Assembly (NCBI GenBank): GCA_028687575.1 | Contig: JAQTZW010000002.1 | Location: forward strand, 1-64,000 | From: Gallionella sp. | GTDB lineage: Bacteria; Pseudomonadota; Gammaproteobacteria; Burkholderiales; Gallionellaceae | DNA length: 64,000 nucleotides | Direction: 5' to 3' | Shown: positions 26,482 through 33,476 of the stretch, one piece after another | Position numbering within the stretch: the stretch's first letter is position 1 | How the letters are laid out: each line of letters opens with the position of its first letter | Notes under the pieces: model-generated | The model's database searches: none | What the model was told of the DNA's origin: nothing | The model's input: only the letters and a program-made list of their open reading frames with translations | Program-made: the position numbers and the translations under genes

Positions 26482-27345
26482 TTATTTTGCGGCGGGTTGT
26501 TCGGCAGCGGCTTGCGCGGGTGCGGTCTGATCCAGCGTGAGCGTCATCACTTCCGTGCCGGCATCGTACTTTTGCAAATACCGTGCGATGGTCTCGAAAG
26601 TCGCGGTGACGGGTGAGCTGGGCTGGTCCGAGGTGGCGATCTCTGCGCTGAACATCGAGCCCAGCGCCAGCTTCAGCGGATTGACCTTGACCGGCTGCGC
26701 CTCGAAGTAGGCTTTTTCGTTGGCCTTGATGACCTTGATGTCGCTGGTCTGGTAGATCGCAGCATTGATCACGTCCAGTGTGTGTTCGGTGCAGTTCTGT
26801 TTACCCAGCGTGTAGGGATTGGCGATCAGCGAATAGTGCGGGTCGTGCAATTGCTTGTAGGTGGGCGAACTGATCACATCCAGCAGGCGCTGCTGCAAAC
26901 CGGGCGACGGGATGATGATGCCGGCTTCCATCACTGCCACGCCAGAGAAGAAATCCACCGGGTAGTCCTGCACCAGATCGCTGACATCGGGATGCTCGTT
27001 CTGCTGGTACAGGTTATAGATCGCATAGCCCGGCACCTGGCGGCCATCGGCGGTGGTGATCTGCGAATACACCGCGAACGCTACATGGGTGAAATGCATG
27101 CCCTCCGGCAATTCCGAGGCGGGCCGACCCATGCGCGCCAGGATGGCGACATGCGCGCCTTTGGCGGCCAGCGTCTTTTCCACCTGTTTGGCAAAGGTGA
27201 TGATCTGTTGCGGCGTGAAATGCAACTCTTCGGCAGATGCGCTACTGCTGCTGCCGCTGCCGGCCTGGGCAGGCAGGCTGGCAGTCATCAGCAATGACAG
27301 GGCGAGCAGGGTCGGGCGGAGCAGGGTTTTGCATGGAATGCGCAT
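26482..27345 (-). CDS. DUF2145 family exported protein (copy A)
   Basis: 287 residues with a signal peptide ending LPAQAGSGS. The core, FAKQVEKTLAAKGAHVAILA then MGRPASELPEGMHFTHVAFA, and YTLGKQNCTEHTLDVINAAI match DUF2145. NCTEHTLD is Cys/His-containing and well conserved between the two copies. The pattern recalls NlpC/P60-like or DUF1460-like periplasmic hydrolases, but I cannot assign a reaction. Start at ATG 27345 because AAGGAA precedes it. Last gene of a three-gene operon with its paralogue. Confidence 0.8.
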   Translation of the reverse strand: MRIPCKTLLRPTLLALSLLMTASLPAQAGSGSSSSASAEELHFTPQQIITFAKQVEKTLAAKGAHVAILARMGRPASELPEGMHFTHVAFAVYSQITTADGRQVPGYAIYNLYQQNEHPDVSDLVQDYPVDFFSGVAVMEAGIIIPSPGLQQRLLDVISSPTYKQLHDPHYSLIANPYTLGKQNCTEHTLDVINAAIYQTSDIKVIKANEKAYFEAQPVKVNPLKLALGSMFSAEIATSDQPSSPVTATFETIARYLQKYDAGTEVMTLTLDQTAPAQAAAEQPAAK

Positions 27346-27375
27346 GGTCGTTTCCTTCATTTGATGGCCGCTGAC

Positions 27376-27777
27376 TTAGATGGGTTTGTCAGAGTCCTTG
27401 GGTTGCACTTGGTCCTTGTTCTTCAGCGCCTCGTTGGGCGGCATCACGGTGATGGTCTCGTCGGTGATGTTCAGTGGCGTGCCTATCGGAGCGGTGGCTG
27501 CCTGAGCCGAATTGTGGGCCGCCTGGCCGGAAACTGCGCCTGCCGTGCCGCTGACCACACCGCCGATTGCCAGCGGGATTGCCGAGGCCGCCGAAGTGAC
27601 CTGGCCGGACGCGGCGATCGAATGGCCTACGCTGGCGCTGGCGTGGCCGCTGGACTGTGCGGAATTACCGACCGATGCGCCCAGATGTGTCTGACCGGGC
27701 TGCGTCGGGTCAGCCGCCAGTGCGCTGCAAGTGCAGCCTGTAGCCAGCAGGATGAATAAAGCGAGCTTCGTTTTCAT
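27376..27777 (-). CDS. small exported Ala/Ser/Gly-rich protein between two DUF2145 genes
   Basis: 133 residues. A signal peptide with a Cys pair (LLATGCTCSALAA) is followed by Ser/Ala/Gly-rich imperfect repeats (GASVGNSAQSSGHASASVGH) and a glycine/alanine hydrophobic stretch (AIPLAIGGVVSGTAGAVSG), then a polar acidic tail. ATGCTC could also serve as a lipobox (ATGC). GGAG lies 5 bp before ATG 27777. No known family recognised. Its position suggests it acts with the DUF2145 proteins in the envelope. Confidence 0.7.
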   Translation of the reverse strand: MKTKLALFILLATGCTCSALAADPTQPGQTHLGASVGNSAQSSGHASASVGHSIAASGQVTSAASAIPLAIGGVVSGTAGAVSGQAAHNSAQAATAPIGTPLNITDETITVMPPNEALKNKDQVQPKDSDKPI

Positions 27778-27839
27778 GACATCTCCTTGTTCGTTCGAAT
27801 ACGGCTGGTTTGCATTTTTCGGGAGAGATTCCCGAGACT

Positions 27840-28616
27840 TCATTGCTCGGGCCTGATGATAAACATTTCCGAGCCTTCGTCATACTTTTTCAGATAATCC
27901 GCGATGGTCTCGAAGGTCGCGGTGACTGCCTCGCCGGGCTGGTCGGACAGCGTGATTTCGGACGAGAACATCGCGCCCAGCATCAGCTTGAAGCCGCTGA
28001 CATTGACCTTCTGCGCGACATAGTACTGCTTCTCGGCGGCCTTGATCTTGCGGATATCGTCGGTCTGGTAGATCGCCGCATTGATCACGTCCAGCGTGTG
28101 TTCCGTGCAATTCTGGCGGCCCAGCGTGTAGGGGTTGGCGATGGCCGAGTAGTGCGGGTCGTGCAGCTTCTGATAGGTAGGCGAGGTGATGGTCGCCAGC
28201 AGTCGCCGCTGCAACTCCGGCGAAGGAATGACGACACCGGCCTCAAGTGCGGCGACCCCGGCGAAAAAATCCACCGGGAAATCCTGCACCAGCGAACTGG
28301 TGTCGGGTTTCTCGTTGCTCTGATATTCGTTATAGATCGCATAGCCCGGCACTACCCGCCCGTCGGCAGTGGTGATCTCGGAATACACCGCGAACGAAAC
28401 ATGGGTGAAATGCATGCCTTCCGGCATCTCCGAGGCCGGACGACCGACCCGCGCCAGCACTGCTACTCGCGCCCCTTTGGCGGCCAGCGTTTTCTCCACC
28501 TGCTTGGAAAACTTGATGATCTGCTCGACCGGAAACTGCGGAGGTGCGTTCGCCATACTTCCCGCCGCAGCAGGCTGCGTCAGTATGAGCAACAAGATCA
28601 GCAACAGTTGGCGCAT
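27840..28616 (-). CDS. DUF2145 family exported protein (copy B)
   Basis: 258 residues with a signal peptide (LLLILLLILTQPAAAGS). Paralogue of copy A, sharing FSKQVEKTLAAKGARVAVLA, the GRPASEMPEGMHFTHVSFAV segment and YTLGRQNCTEHTLDVINAAI. It lacks the C-terminal Ala-rich extension of copy A. GGAGG lies 5 bp before ATG 28616, the first gene of the operon. The close similarity of the copies points to local duplication around the small gene. Confidence 0.8.
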   Translation of the reverse strand: MRQLLLILLLILTQPAAAGSMANAPPQFPVEQIIKFSKQVEKTLAAKGARVAVLARVGRPASEMPEGMHFTHVSFAVYSEITTADGRVVPGYAIYNEYQSNEKPDTSSLVQDFPVDFFAGVAALEAGVVIPSPELQRRLLATITSPTYQKLHDPHYSAIANPYTLGRQNCTEHTLDVINAAIYQTDDIRKIKAAEKQYYVAQKVNVSGFKLMLGAMFSSEITLSDQPGEAVTATFETIADYLKKYDEGSEMFIIRPEQ

Positions 28617-28742
28617 CGAAACCTCCGGACGGCTGAGAATTACGCGGCAGATTCGCATTGTTGGCGGGGGGCTGTCAATAAAATGAAATTGGAAAAATGC
28701 ATCTGATACAAGATTCGTTGCCAGACCGCGCGGAAGCGCCAG

Positions 28743-28780
28743 TTTGACGAGATGCCCCCTTGCGGGGCAGCCTCGTCAAA
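28743..28780. repeat. hairpin downstream of hsdM
   Basis: A nested palindrome: outer stem TTTGACGAG/CTCGTCAAA and inner stem TGCCCC/GGGGCA with a 5-base loop. It lies 35 bp past the hsdM stop and lacks a T run. It may cap the 3' end of the restriction operon. Confidence 0.6.
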
Positions 28781-28814
28781 GTTGTAGCTCCCTCTCTCAC
28801 CCCGGATTAGCTCT

Positions 28815-30422
28815 TCATGGCAGCAGCGGCAATCCCAGCTCCTTGAGAAACTCGTTGTGTTTGTCGAGTGCGGTTTTCCTTGCCTGCTCCAGTTTCACCA
28901 GTTCAGCGTGGACAGAAGCCAGAACGATCTCTTCTTCTGCTTCCGCCGTGCTGATATAGCGCGAGATGTTCAGGTTGTAACCGTTGGTTTCAATCTCTTC
29001 CATAGCCACGCGGCGAGCGTAGCGTTCCTTTTCCTTGCGGTATTGATAGGTGTCGATGATCTTGTCGATGTGCTCCGGCAGCAGGCGGTTTTGCCGTTTG
29101 CCCTTCTCGAAGTGCTCGGCGGCATTGATGAACAGCACGTCGTCCGGCTTCTTGCATTTCTTCAACACCAGAATGCACACCGGGATGCCCGTGGAGAAAA
29201 ACAGGTTGGCGGGCAGGCCGATAACCGTGTCGATGTTGCCATCCTTGAGCAGCTTGGTGCGGATACGTTCTTCCGCGCCGCCACGGAACAGTACGCCGTG
29301 GGGCAGGATGATGGCCATCACACCTTCGGGCTTCAAGTATTGAAAACCGTGCAGCAAAAAAGCGAAGTCGGCAGCAGACTTGGGGGCCAGGCCATAATTC
29401 TTGAAGCGCATGTCCTCGCCCAGCGCGTCGGTTGGCTCCCAACGGTAACTGAAGGGCGGATTGGCCACCACCGCATCGAACTTCGGCATCTTCGCCGGGT
29501 TCATTTCGCGCAGCATGTCCCAGTCGTTGGTCAGGGTGTCGCCGTGATAAATCTCGAACTCCGAATCCTTCACCCCGTGCAGCAGCATGTTCATGCGCGC
29601 CAGGTTGTAGGTGGTGATGTTCTTTTCCTGTCCGTAGATTTTGCCGATGCCGTGCGCCCCCATGCGGTGGCGCACATTGAGCAGCAACGAGCCTGAGCCG
29701 CAGGCAAAGTCGAACACGCTTTCCAGTTGCTTCTTCGTACCGGTGGCGGGCTCCTGACTGTCCAGCGTGACAATGCCCGACAAGATGCTGGAAATCTGCT
29801 GCGGCGTGTAAAACTCGCCCGCCTTCTTGCCGCTACCCGCCGCAAACTGGCCGATCAGATATTCATAGGCATCCCCCAGCGTGTCCTTGTCGGTGGAGAA
29901 CTTTTCCAGCCCGTCGGCAATCGCCTTGATGACGGTGCAGAGCTTGGCGTTTTGCGCAGTGTAGCCCTTGCCCAGCTTTTCCGAATTCAGGTTGATCTCG
30001 GAAAACAGCCCGCCGAAGGTGCTGGCAAAGGATTCGTTCTCGATGTAATCGAAGCCCTTTTGCAGCGTGTGCAGCAATTCGCCGTCCTGCGTGCGCGACA
30101 TCTCCGCGATGCTGCTCCACAGGTAAGCTGGCTGGATCACGTAATGCGTCTTGCGGCGCATCTGCTTCTCGAACTCAGCGGTGTCCTGCGTGTTCTGTGC
30201 GTACCACACCGCCAGCGGTGCGCGGCGGTCGTCCTTTTCCAGCTTCGGGTAATCCGGCCCCAGTTCCTTATGCGCCGCTGTCTCGTAGTTGTCCGACAGA
30301 TAGCGCAGGAACAGGAAAGACAACATGTAATCGCGGAAATCGTCCGCGTTCATCGCCCCGCGCAGTTGGTCGGCAATGCCCCACAGGGTGTTGCCCAGTT
30401 GTTTTTGATCTTGTTCGGTCAT
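28815..30422 (-). CDS. hsdM: type I restriction-modification methyltransferase subunit HsdM
   Basis: 535 residues. N-terminal helical domain (about 5-150), then the N6-adenine methyltransferase domain: SAM motif FACGSGSLLLNV, AGEFYTPQQIS, and catalytic NPPFSYRW. The C-terminal region has a coiled coil for contact with HsdS. It methylates adenine in the sequence chosen by HsdS. The start overlaps the rhuM stop by 4 bp (ATGA), so it is last in an R-S-DUF559-rhuM-M operon, an unusual order. Confidence 0.96.
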   Translation of the reverse strand: MTEQDQKQLGNTLWGIADQLRGAMNADDFRDYMLSFLFLRYLSDNYETAAHKELGPDYPKLEKDDRRAPLAVWYAQNTQDTAEFEKQMRRKTHYVIQPAYLWSSIAEMSRTQDGELLHTLQKGFDYIENESFASTFGGLFSEINLNSEKLGKGYTAQNAKLCTVIKAIADGLEKFSTDKDTLGDAYEYLIGQFAAGSGKKAGEFYTPQQISSILSGIVTLDSQEPATGTKKQLESVFDFACGSGSLLLNVRHRMGAHGIGKIYGQEKNITTYNLARMNMLLHGVKDSEFEIYHGDTLTNDWDMLREMNPAKMPKFDAVVANPPFSYRWEPTDALGEDMRFKNYGLAPKSAADFAFLLHGFQYLKPEGVMAIILPHGVLFRGGAEERIRTKLLKDGNIDTVIGLPANLFFSTGIPVCILVLKKCKKPDDVLFINAAEHFEKGKRQNRLLPEHIDKIIDTYQYRKEKERYARRVAMEEIETNGYNLNISRYISTAEAEEEIVLASVHAELVKLEQARKTALDKHNEFLKELGLPLLP

Positions 30423-31459
30423 GAGTCTTTCTTCTTTCTTGCTGGCTTTGGCAACTGCTTCACAGCGCGGTCAAAATCGTTTTCCAGTTGATCGGCATGA
30501 GCAATCTGCGCCTTGTTGAACTGCTCGTACTCGGCTTCCGCAAAAGCTTTGGCCATGTCATGGGAGATTTTACCGGCGTGACTCAAAATATCGCGGTCGT
30601 TGATGGTCAAGAAGCCGTGCAGCTTGGCGATCCAGTCGCTCATGTGCATGGGTACGCGGCGCATCGCCTGGCCTTCGGCGAATACCAGATATTGCTCCAC
30701 CAAGTTGTTGAGCGCCGCCAGTTCGTCGGCGTTCAGATAGTTCTTGGCAATGCTCACATCGGCCTTGCGCACCTTGCCGCCGCGCCAGTTGGTCAGCCCC
30801 ATATTGGGCTGAGATTGATCGGCGCGGGTGTGGATAATCTCCGCCGCCGTTTGTCCGGTGATGGCCCAGTGCATCTTGTTTTGTACCGTCTGGAAAAACG
30901 CAATGCTCTCCGGCTGGGTCGGGTCGTAATCGACGCTGGTGGCGTAGATGTCGGTGATTTTTTGGTAGAAGCGCCGCTCGCTGGTGCGAATGTCCTGAAT
31001 GCGCCGCGTTAACTCTTCAAAGTAGTCAAAAGGCTGATCGGGATTTTTCAGGCGCTCATCGTCCAGCACGAAGCCTTTGACGATGTATTCGCGCAACTGC
31101 TGGGTCGCCCAAATGCGAAACCGTGTTGCCACCGCACTTTTCACCCGATACCCCACCGAGAGCACGGCATCGAGGTTGAAGTGCTCAACCTTGCGCGAAA
31201 CCTGCCTTGCCCCCTCCTGGCGAACCGACAAGAAATCCTTGTGAGTTGCCTCCCGCTGTAACTCACCCTCTTCATAGATATTTTGCAAATGCAGGCTGAT
31301 ATTCTGCTGGCTGGTCTGAAACAACTCCGCCATCTGCTGCTGGGTCAGCCACAGGGTTTCATTATTCAGCCTTGCTTCCACCTTCAGGCGACCATCTTCC
31401 GTCTGGTAGATCAGCATTTGAGTCGTTGGCGTAGTGACGGCAGGGCTATTCTTATTCAT
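30419..31459 (-). CDS. rhuM: RhuM family protein
   Basis: 346 residues. Marks of the RhuM (virulence RhuM/DUF-type) family: LWLTQQQMAELFQTSQQNISLH (helix-turn-helix-like start), NLDAVLSVGYRVKSAVATRF and the later GKVRKADVSIAKNYLNADEL. The C-terminus is Lys-rich. These proteins are frequent cargo of type I restriction loci and defence islands, but the biochemical role is unknown. It sits between the DUF559 gene and hsdM, overlaps hsdM by 4 bp, and has a 12-bp perfect dyad 20 bp before its start. Confidence 0.88.
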   Translation of the reverse strand: MNKNSPAVTTPTTQMLIYQTEDGRLKVEARLNNETLWLTQQQMAELFQTSQQNISLHLQNIYEEGELQREATHKDFLSVRQEGARQVSRKVEHFNLDAVLSVGYRVKSAVATRFRIWATQQLREYIVKGFVLDDERLKNPDQPFDYFEELTRRIQDIRTSERRFYQKITDIYATSVDYDPTQPESIAFFQTVQNKMHWAITGQTAAEIIHTRADQSQPNMGLTNWRGGKVRKADVSIAKNYLNADELAALNNLVEQYLVFAEGQAMRRVPMHMSDWIAKLHGFLTINDRDILSHAGKISHDMAKAFAEAEYEQFNKAQIAHADQLENDFDRAVKQLPKPARKKKDS

Positions 31460-31478
31460 CTCACATCTCCACCCAGTT

Positions 31479-31510
31479 CGATCATTTTCGTGACACCCCG
31501 AAAATGATCG
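31479..31510 (-). promoter_or_regulatory. perfect dyad upstream of rhuM
   Basis: CGATCATTTTCG and its exact complement separated by 8 bp, 20 bp before the rhuM start codon. It could be an operator for a dimeric regulator or an mRNA hairpin. No T run follows. Confidence 0.55.
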
Positions 31511-31571
31511 GGAACGGCCTGATTGTGCTGCAAGGCTTGTAGCGGCTTATCCATGGCATGGCCTCATGGTG

Positions 31572-32114
31572 TTAATTCCCCTCCAGCGGAGGGGTGCCCC
31601 GCAGGGGCGGGGTGGTTGCCAATGCCGAATGGTTCAGCAAAAAATCCATTACCCCAGATAAATTGCTTTTCACATCGCTATCGCCTATGTGAATAACCTC
31701 CAAATCTAGCCCGATTAAAAACGCATCACGCTGCGCATCGTATTCGGCCTTATCATCATGGCTGCTACCGTCCACTTCAATAACAACTTGTTTTTCTGCG
31801 CAGTAAAAATCAACGATGTAATTGCCGATGATTTTTTGGCGGTCAAAATCTAAGCCGTGAAATTGTTTGTTTTTAAGTTGATTCCAAAGCAACACCTCGG
31901 ACAAATTTCCTGCTCGGCGCAAAGCTTGCGCCTTTTCTTTCAACTGGGGGTTGAATGGCAATGACTGATAGTTTTTGGTGTACCGTGAAACCACCCCGTC
32001 AGGCTTCGCCTGCCACCCCTCCAGCGGAGGGGAATTAGGGGCGCGCTTATTCCCCTCCGCTGGAGGGGTGCCGCGAAGGGGTGGGGTGGTTGCTTTTAGG
32101 TCTCGTTGTGCCAT
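31572..32114 (-). CDS. DUF559 nuclease-like protein flanked by inverted repeat units
   Basis: 180 residues. The core (about 44-163) is DUF559: FNPQLKEKAQALRRAGNLSE, FHGLDFDRQKIIGNYIVDFY and VVIEVDGSSHDDKAEYDAQR, with the D...ExD pattern of a PD-(D/E)xK (Vsr-like) nuclease. Both ends are translated repeat: residues about 8-42 (TTPPLRGTPPAEGN, NSPPLEGWQAKPDGVV) and the last 15 (ATTPPLRGTPPLEGN). The repeat at 32117-32163 provides GGGGTGG before the start codon. The gene lies between hsdS and rhuM. The natural protein may be only the core. Confidence 0.85.
   Translation of the reverse strand: MAQRDLKATTPPLRGTPPAEGNKRAPNSPPLEGWQAKPDGVVSRYTKNYQSLPFNPQLKEKAQALRRAGNLSEVLLWNQLKNKQFHGLDFDRQKIIGNYIVDFYCAEKQVVIEVDGSSHDDKAEYDAQRDAFLIGLDLEVIHIGDSDVKSNLSGVMDFLLNHSALATTPPLRGTPPLEGN
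31574..31617 (+). repeat. palindromic repeat unit A (type II)
   Basis: 44 bp, begins AATTCCCCTCC and ends GGGGTGGTT, middle CCCCGCAGGGG. It encodes the C-terminus and stop region of the DUF559 ORF. With unit B1 it forms an inverted pair around the DUF559 core. Confidence 0.9.
31989..32036 (-). repeat. palindromic repeat unit B1 (type I)
   Basis: 48 bp. On the plus strand it reads AACCACCCCGTCAGG to GGAGGGGAATT, with inner hairpin CAGGCTTCGCCTG. It encodes NSPPLEGWQAKPDGVV of the DUF559 ORF. Confidence 0.9.
32049..32091 (+). repeat. palindromic repeat unit B2 (type II)
   Basis: 43 bp, inverted relative to B1 with a 12-bp spacer. It encodes TTPPLRGTPPAEGN of the DUF559 ORF. Confidence 0.9.
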
Positions 32115-32116
32115 TA

Positions 32117-32163
32117 AACCACCCCGTCAGGCTTCGCCTGCCACCCCTCCAACGGAGGGGAAT
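32117..32163 (-). repeat. palindromic repeat unit C (type I)
   Basis: 47 bp. It encodes the last residues of HsdS (PSVGGVAGEA) and its TGA stop, in a third reading frame, and ends 3 bp before the DUF559 start codon. Confidence 0.9.
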
Positions 32164-33476
32164 AACTGCTGCATCAGCCCATTTTTATGAGTCTTGAGCG
32201 CGGTGAGTTTTTGGTTTTGGGTGGTGATGAGGTCGTCGAGGGAAGACAGGAAGTCGGCGATTTTTTGTTGTTCTTCTTTTCCGGGTATCCACAACTCAAC
32301 AGCCCTCGCTTTGATAGCAGTTAATTGCGGGATGCCGCCATTTTCAAGAGGCATCTTTGCCGAGTAATTCCAAATTTCTTGTAAAAAATACGGAATGACA
32401 TTGTTTAGTTCGCTAAACACTAACAATCTACCTATCCCCACGTAATCATGGTCGCGATAGAAAGCAACACCCAACGTGCCTCTAGCTGTAACGGTCACGC
32501 TATCTTTTTGAAATTTTGGATATGTGCAATAGCCATACAAACCATTTTGCGTAACTGAATTCGAATAGATTGGATAAATATGGTCGTCAGTCTTGGCAGG
32601 GGAAAAACTCTCAGAATCCAAGTCGCCTGATGCATTTACATCAGCAAACTCACATAACCGCTTAATAAGCCATCCATCCGTATCCTGAAACTCGGGGAAG
32701 CGCAGTTTGGGCACGAATTCCCCTCCTTTGGAGGGGTGCCCCGTAGGGGTGGGGTGGTTGCCTTCGGCAGGGAAAAGCTGTTGCATCAGCCCTTTTTTAT
32801 GGGTCTTGAGCGTGGCTAGCTTTTGCGCTTCCAGGGTGATCAGTTCGTCGAGGGAAGAGAGACAGTCGGCGATTTTTTGTTGTTCGGCCTGTGATGGAAG
32901 GGCAACCGAAAACGAGAGGAATGTTTCGGCATGGATACGTCTCGCCTTTCTACTCCCGTCGGCGGTTTCACCCAACCGCTCATAAAACCTTTTCCGCTTC
33001 ACGTACTCCAGCAGGAATACTGAATTTAGCCCTTCAGCGATATCAAAGCATGGCAAGTCAACTGTGGACTCGAAGTTATCCAGATTCTCTGGAATAACTC
33101 CGAATGCTTGATTGAGAAAATCAAGCTTGCTGTAAATAAACTGTCCAGCTTTACGCTGGAAATACTGCGTGTTGACGCTACCCTGAACTGCTTCGTTTTT
33201 TTCAAAAACTCCGTTTCCCCAGAGCTTTACGGTAATTTTTTTGGCGACATTACCCTTGCTTCCGGGAAGTCGGCTTTCGTTCAAAAAATCGCCGAGTTGC
33301 CTCCACCCCCACTCCCCATCCTCCCGAAACTCAGGAAAGCGCAGCCGTGGCACCACCCCGTCAGGCTTCGCCTGCCACCCCTCCAGAGGAGGGGAATTTT
33401 GTGCGCCGCCTTTTGGGTGAACATTCCCCTCCTCTGGAGGGGTGCCCCGCAGGGGTGGGGTGGTTTTATTGCTCAT
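32127..33476 (-). CDS. hsdS: type I restriction specificity subunit HsdS with three repeat-derived segments
   Basis: 449 residues from MSNK (ATG 33476, overlapping the hsdR stop by 11 bp). Two target-recognition halves are present. Each begins P(R/K)LRFPEF and each ends in a conserved coiled coil, IADCLSSLDELITLEAQKLA and IADFLSSLDDLITTQNQKLT, both closing with LMQQLFP. Repeat-derived sequence sits at all three junctions: residues 5-42 (38 codons, TTPPLRGTPPEEGN onward), the middle (NHPTPTGHPSKGGEF) and the C-terminus (PSVGGVAGEA). The frame is intact, so the protein may work with altered linkers. Confidence 0.93.
   Translation of the reverse strand: MSNKTTPPLRGTPPEEGNVHPKGGAQNSPPLEGWQAKPDGVVPRLRFPEFREDGEWGWRQLGDFLNESRLPGSKGNVAKKITVKLWGNGVFEKNEAVQGSVNTQYFQRKAGQFIYSKLDFLNQAFGVIPENLDNFESTVDLPCFDIAEGLNSVFLLEYVKRKRFYERLGETADGSRKARRIHAETFLSFSVALPSQAEQQKIADCLSSLDELITLEAQKLATLKTHKKGLMQQLFPAEGNHPTPTGHPSKGGEFVPKLRFPEFQDTDGWLIKRLCEFADVNASGDLDSESFSPAKTDDHIYPIYSNSVTQNGLYGYCTYPKFQKDSVTVTARGTLGVAFYRDHDYVGIGRLLVFSELNNVIPYFLQEIWNYSAKMPLENGGIPQLTAIKARAVELWIPGKEEQQKIADFLSSLDDLITTQNQKLTALKTHKNGLMQQLFPSVGGVAGEA
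32716..32759 (+). repeat. palindromic repeat unit D (type II)
   Basis: 44 bp, single copy in the middle of hsdS, read as NHPTPTGHPSKGGEF. It joins the two recognition halves just before the second LRFPEF. Confidence 0.9.
33352..33398 (-). repeat. palindromic repeat unit E1 (type I)
   Basis: 47 bp at the hsdS N-terminus, read as NSPPLEGWQAKPDGVV. It pairs with E2 as an inverted doublet with a 24-bp spacer. Confidence 0.9.
33423..33465 (+). repeat. palindromic repeat unit E2 (type II)
   Basis: 43 bp, read in HsdS as TTPPLRGTPPEEGN. The E doublet spans 114 bp, exactly 38 codons, between MSNK and PRLRFPEF. Confidence 0.9.
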
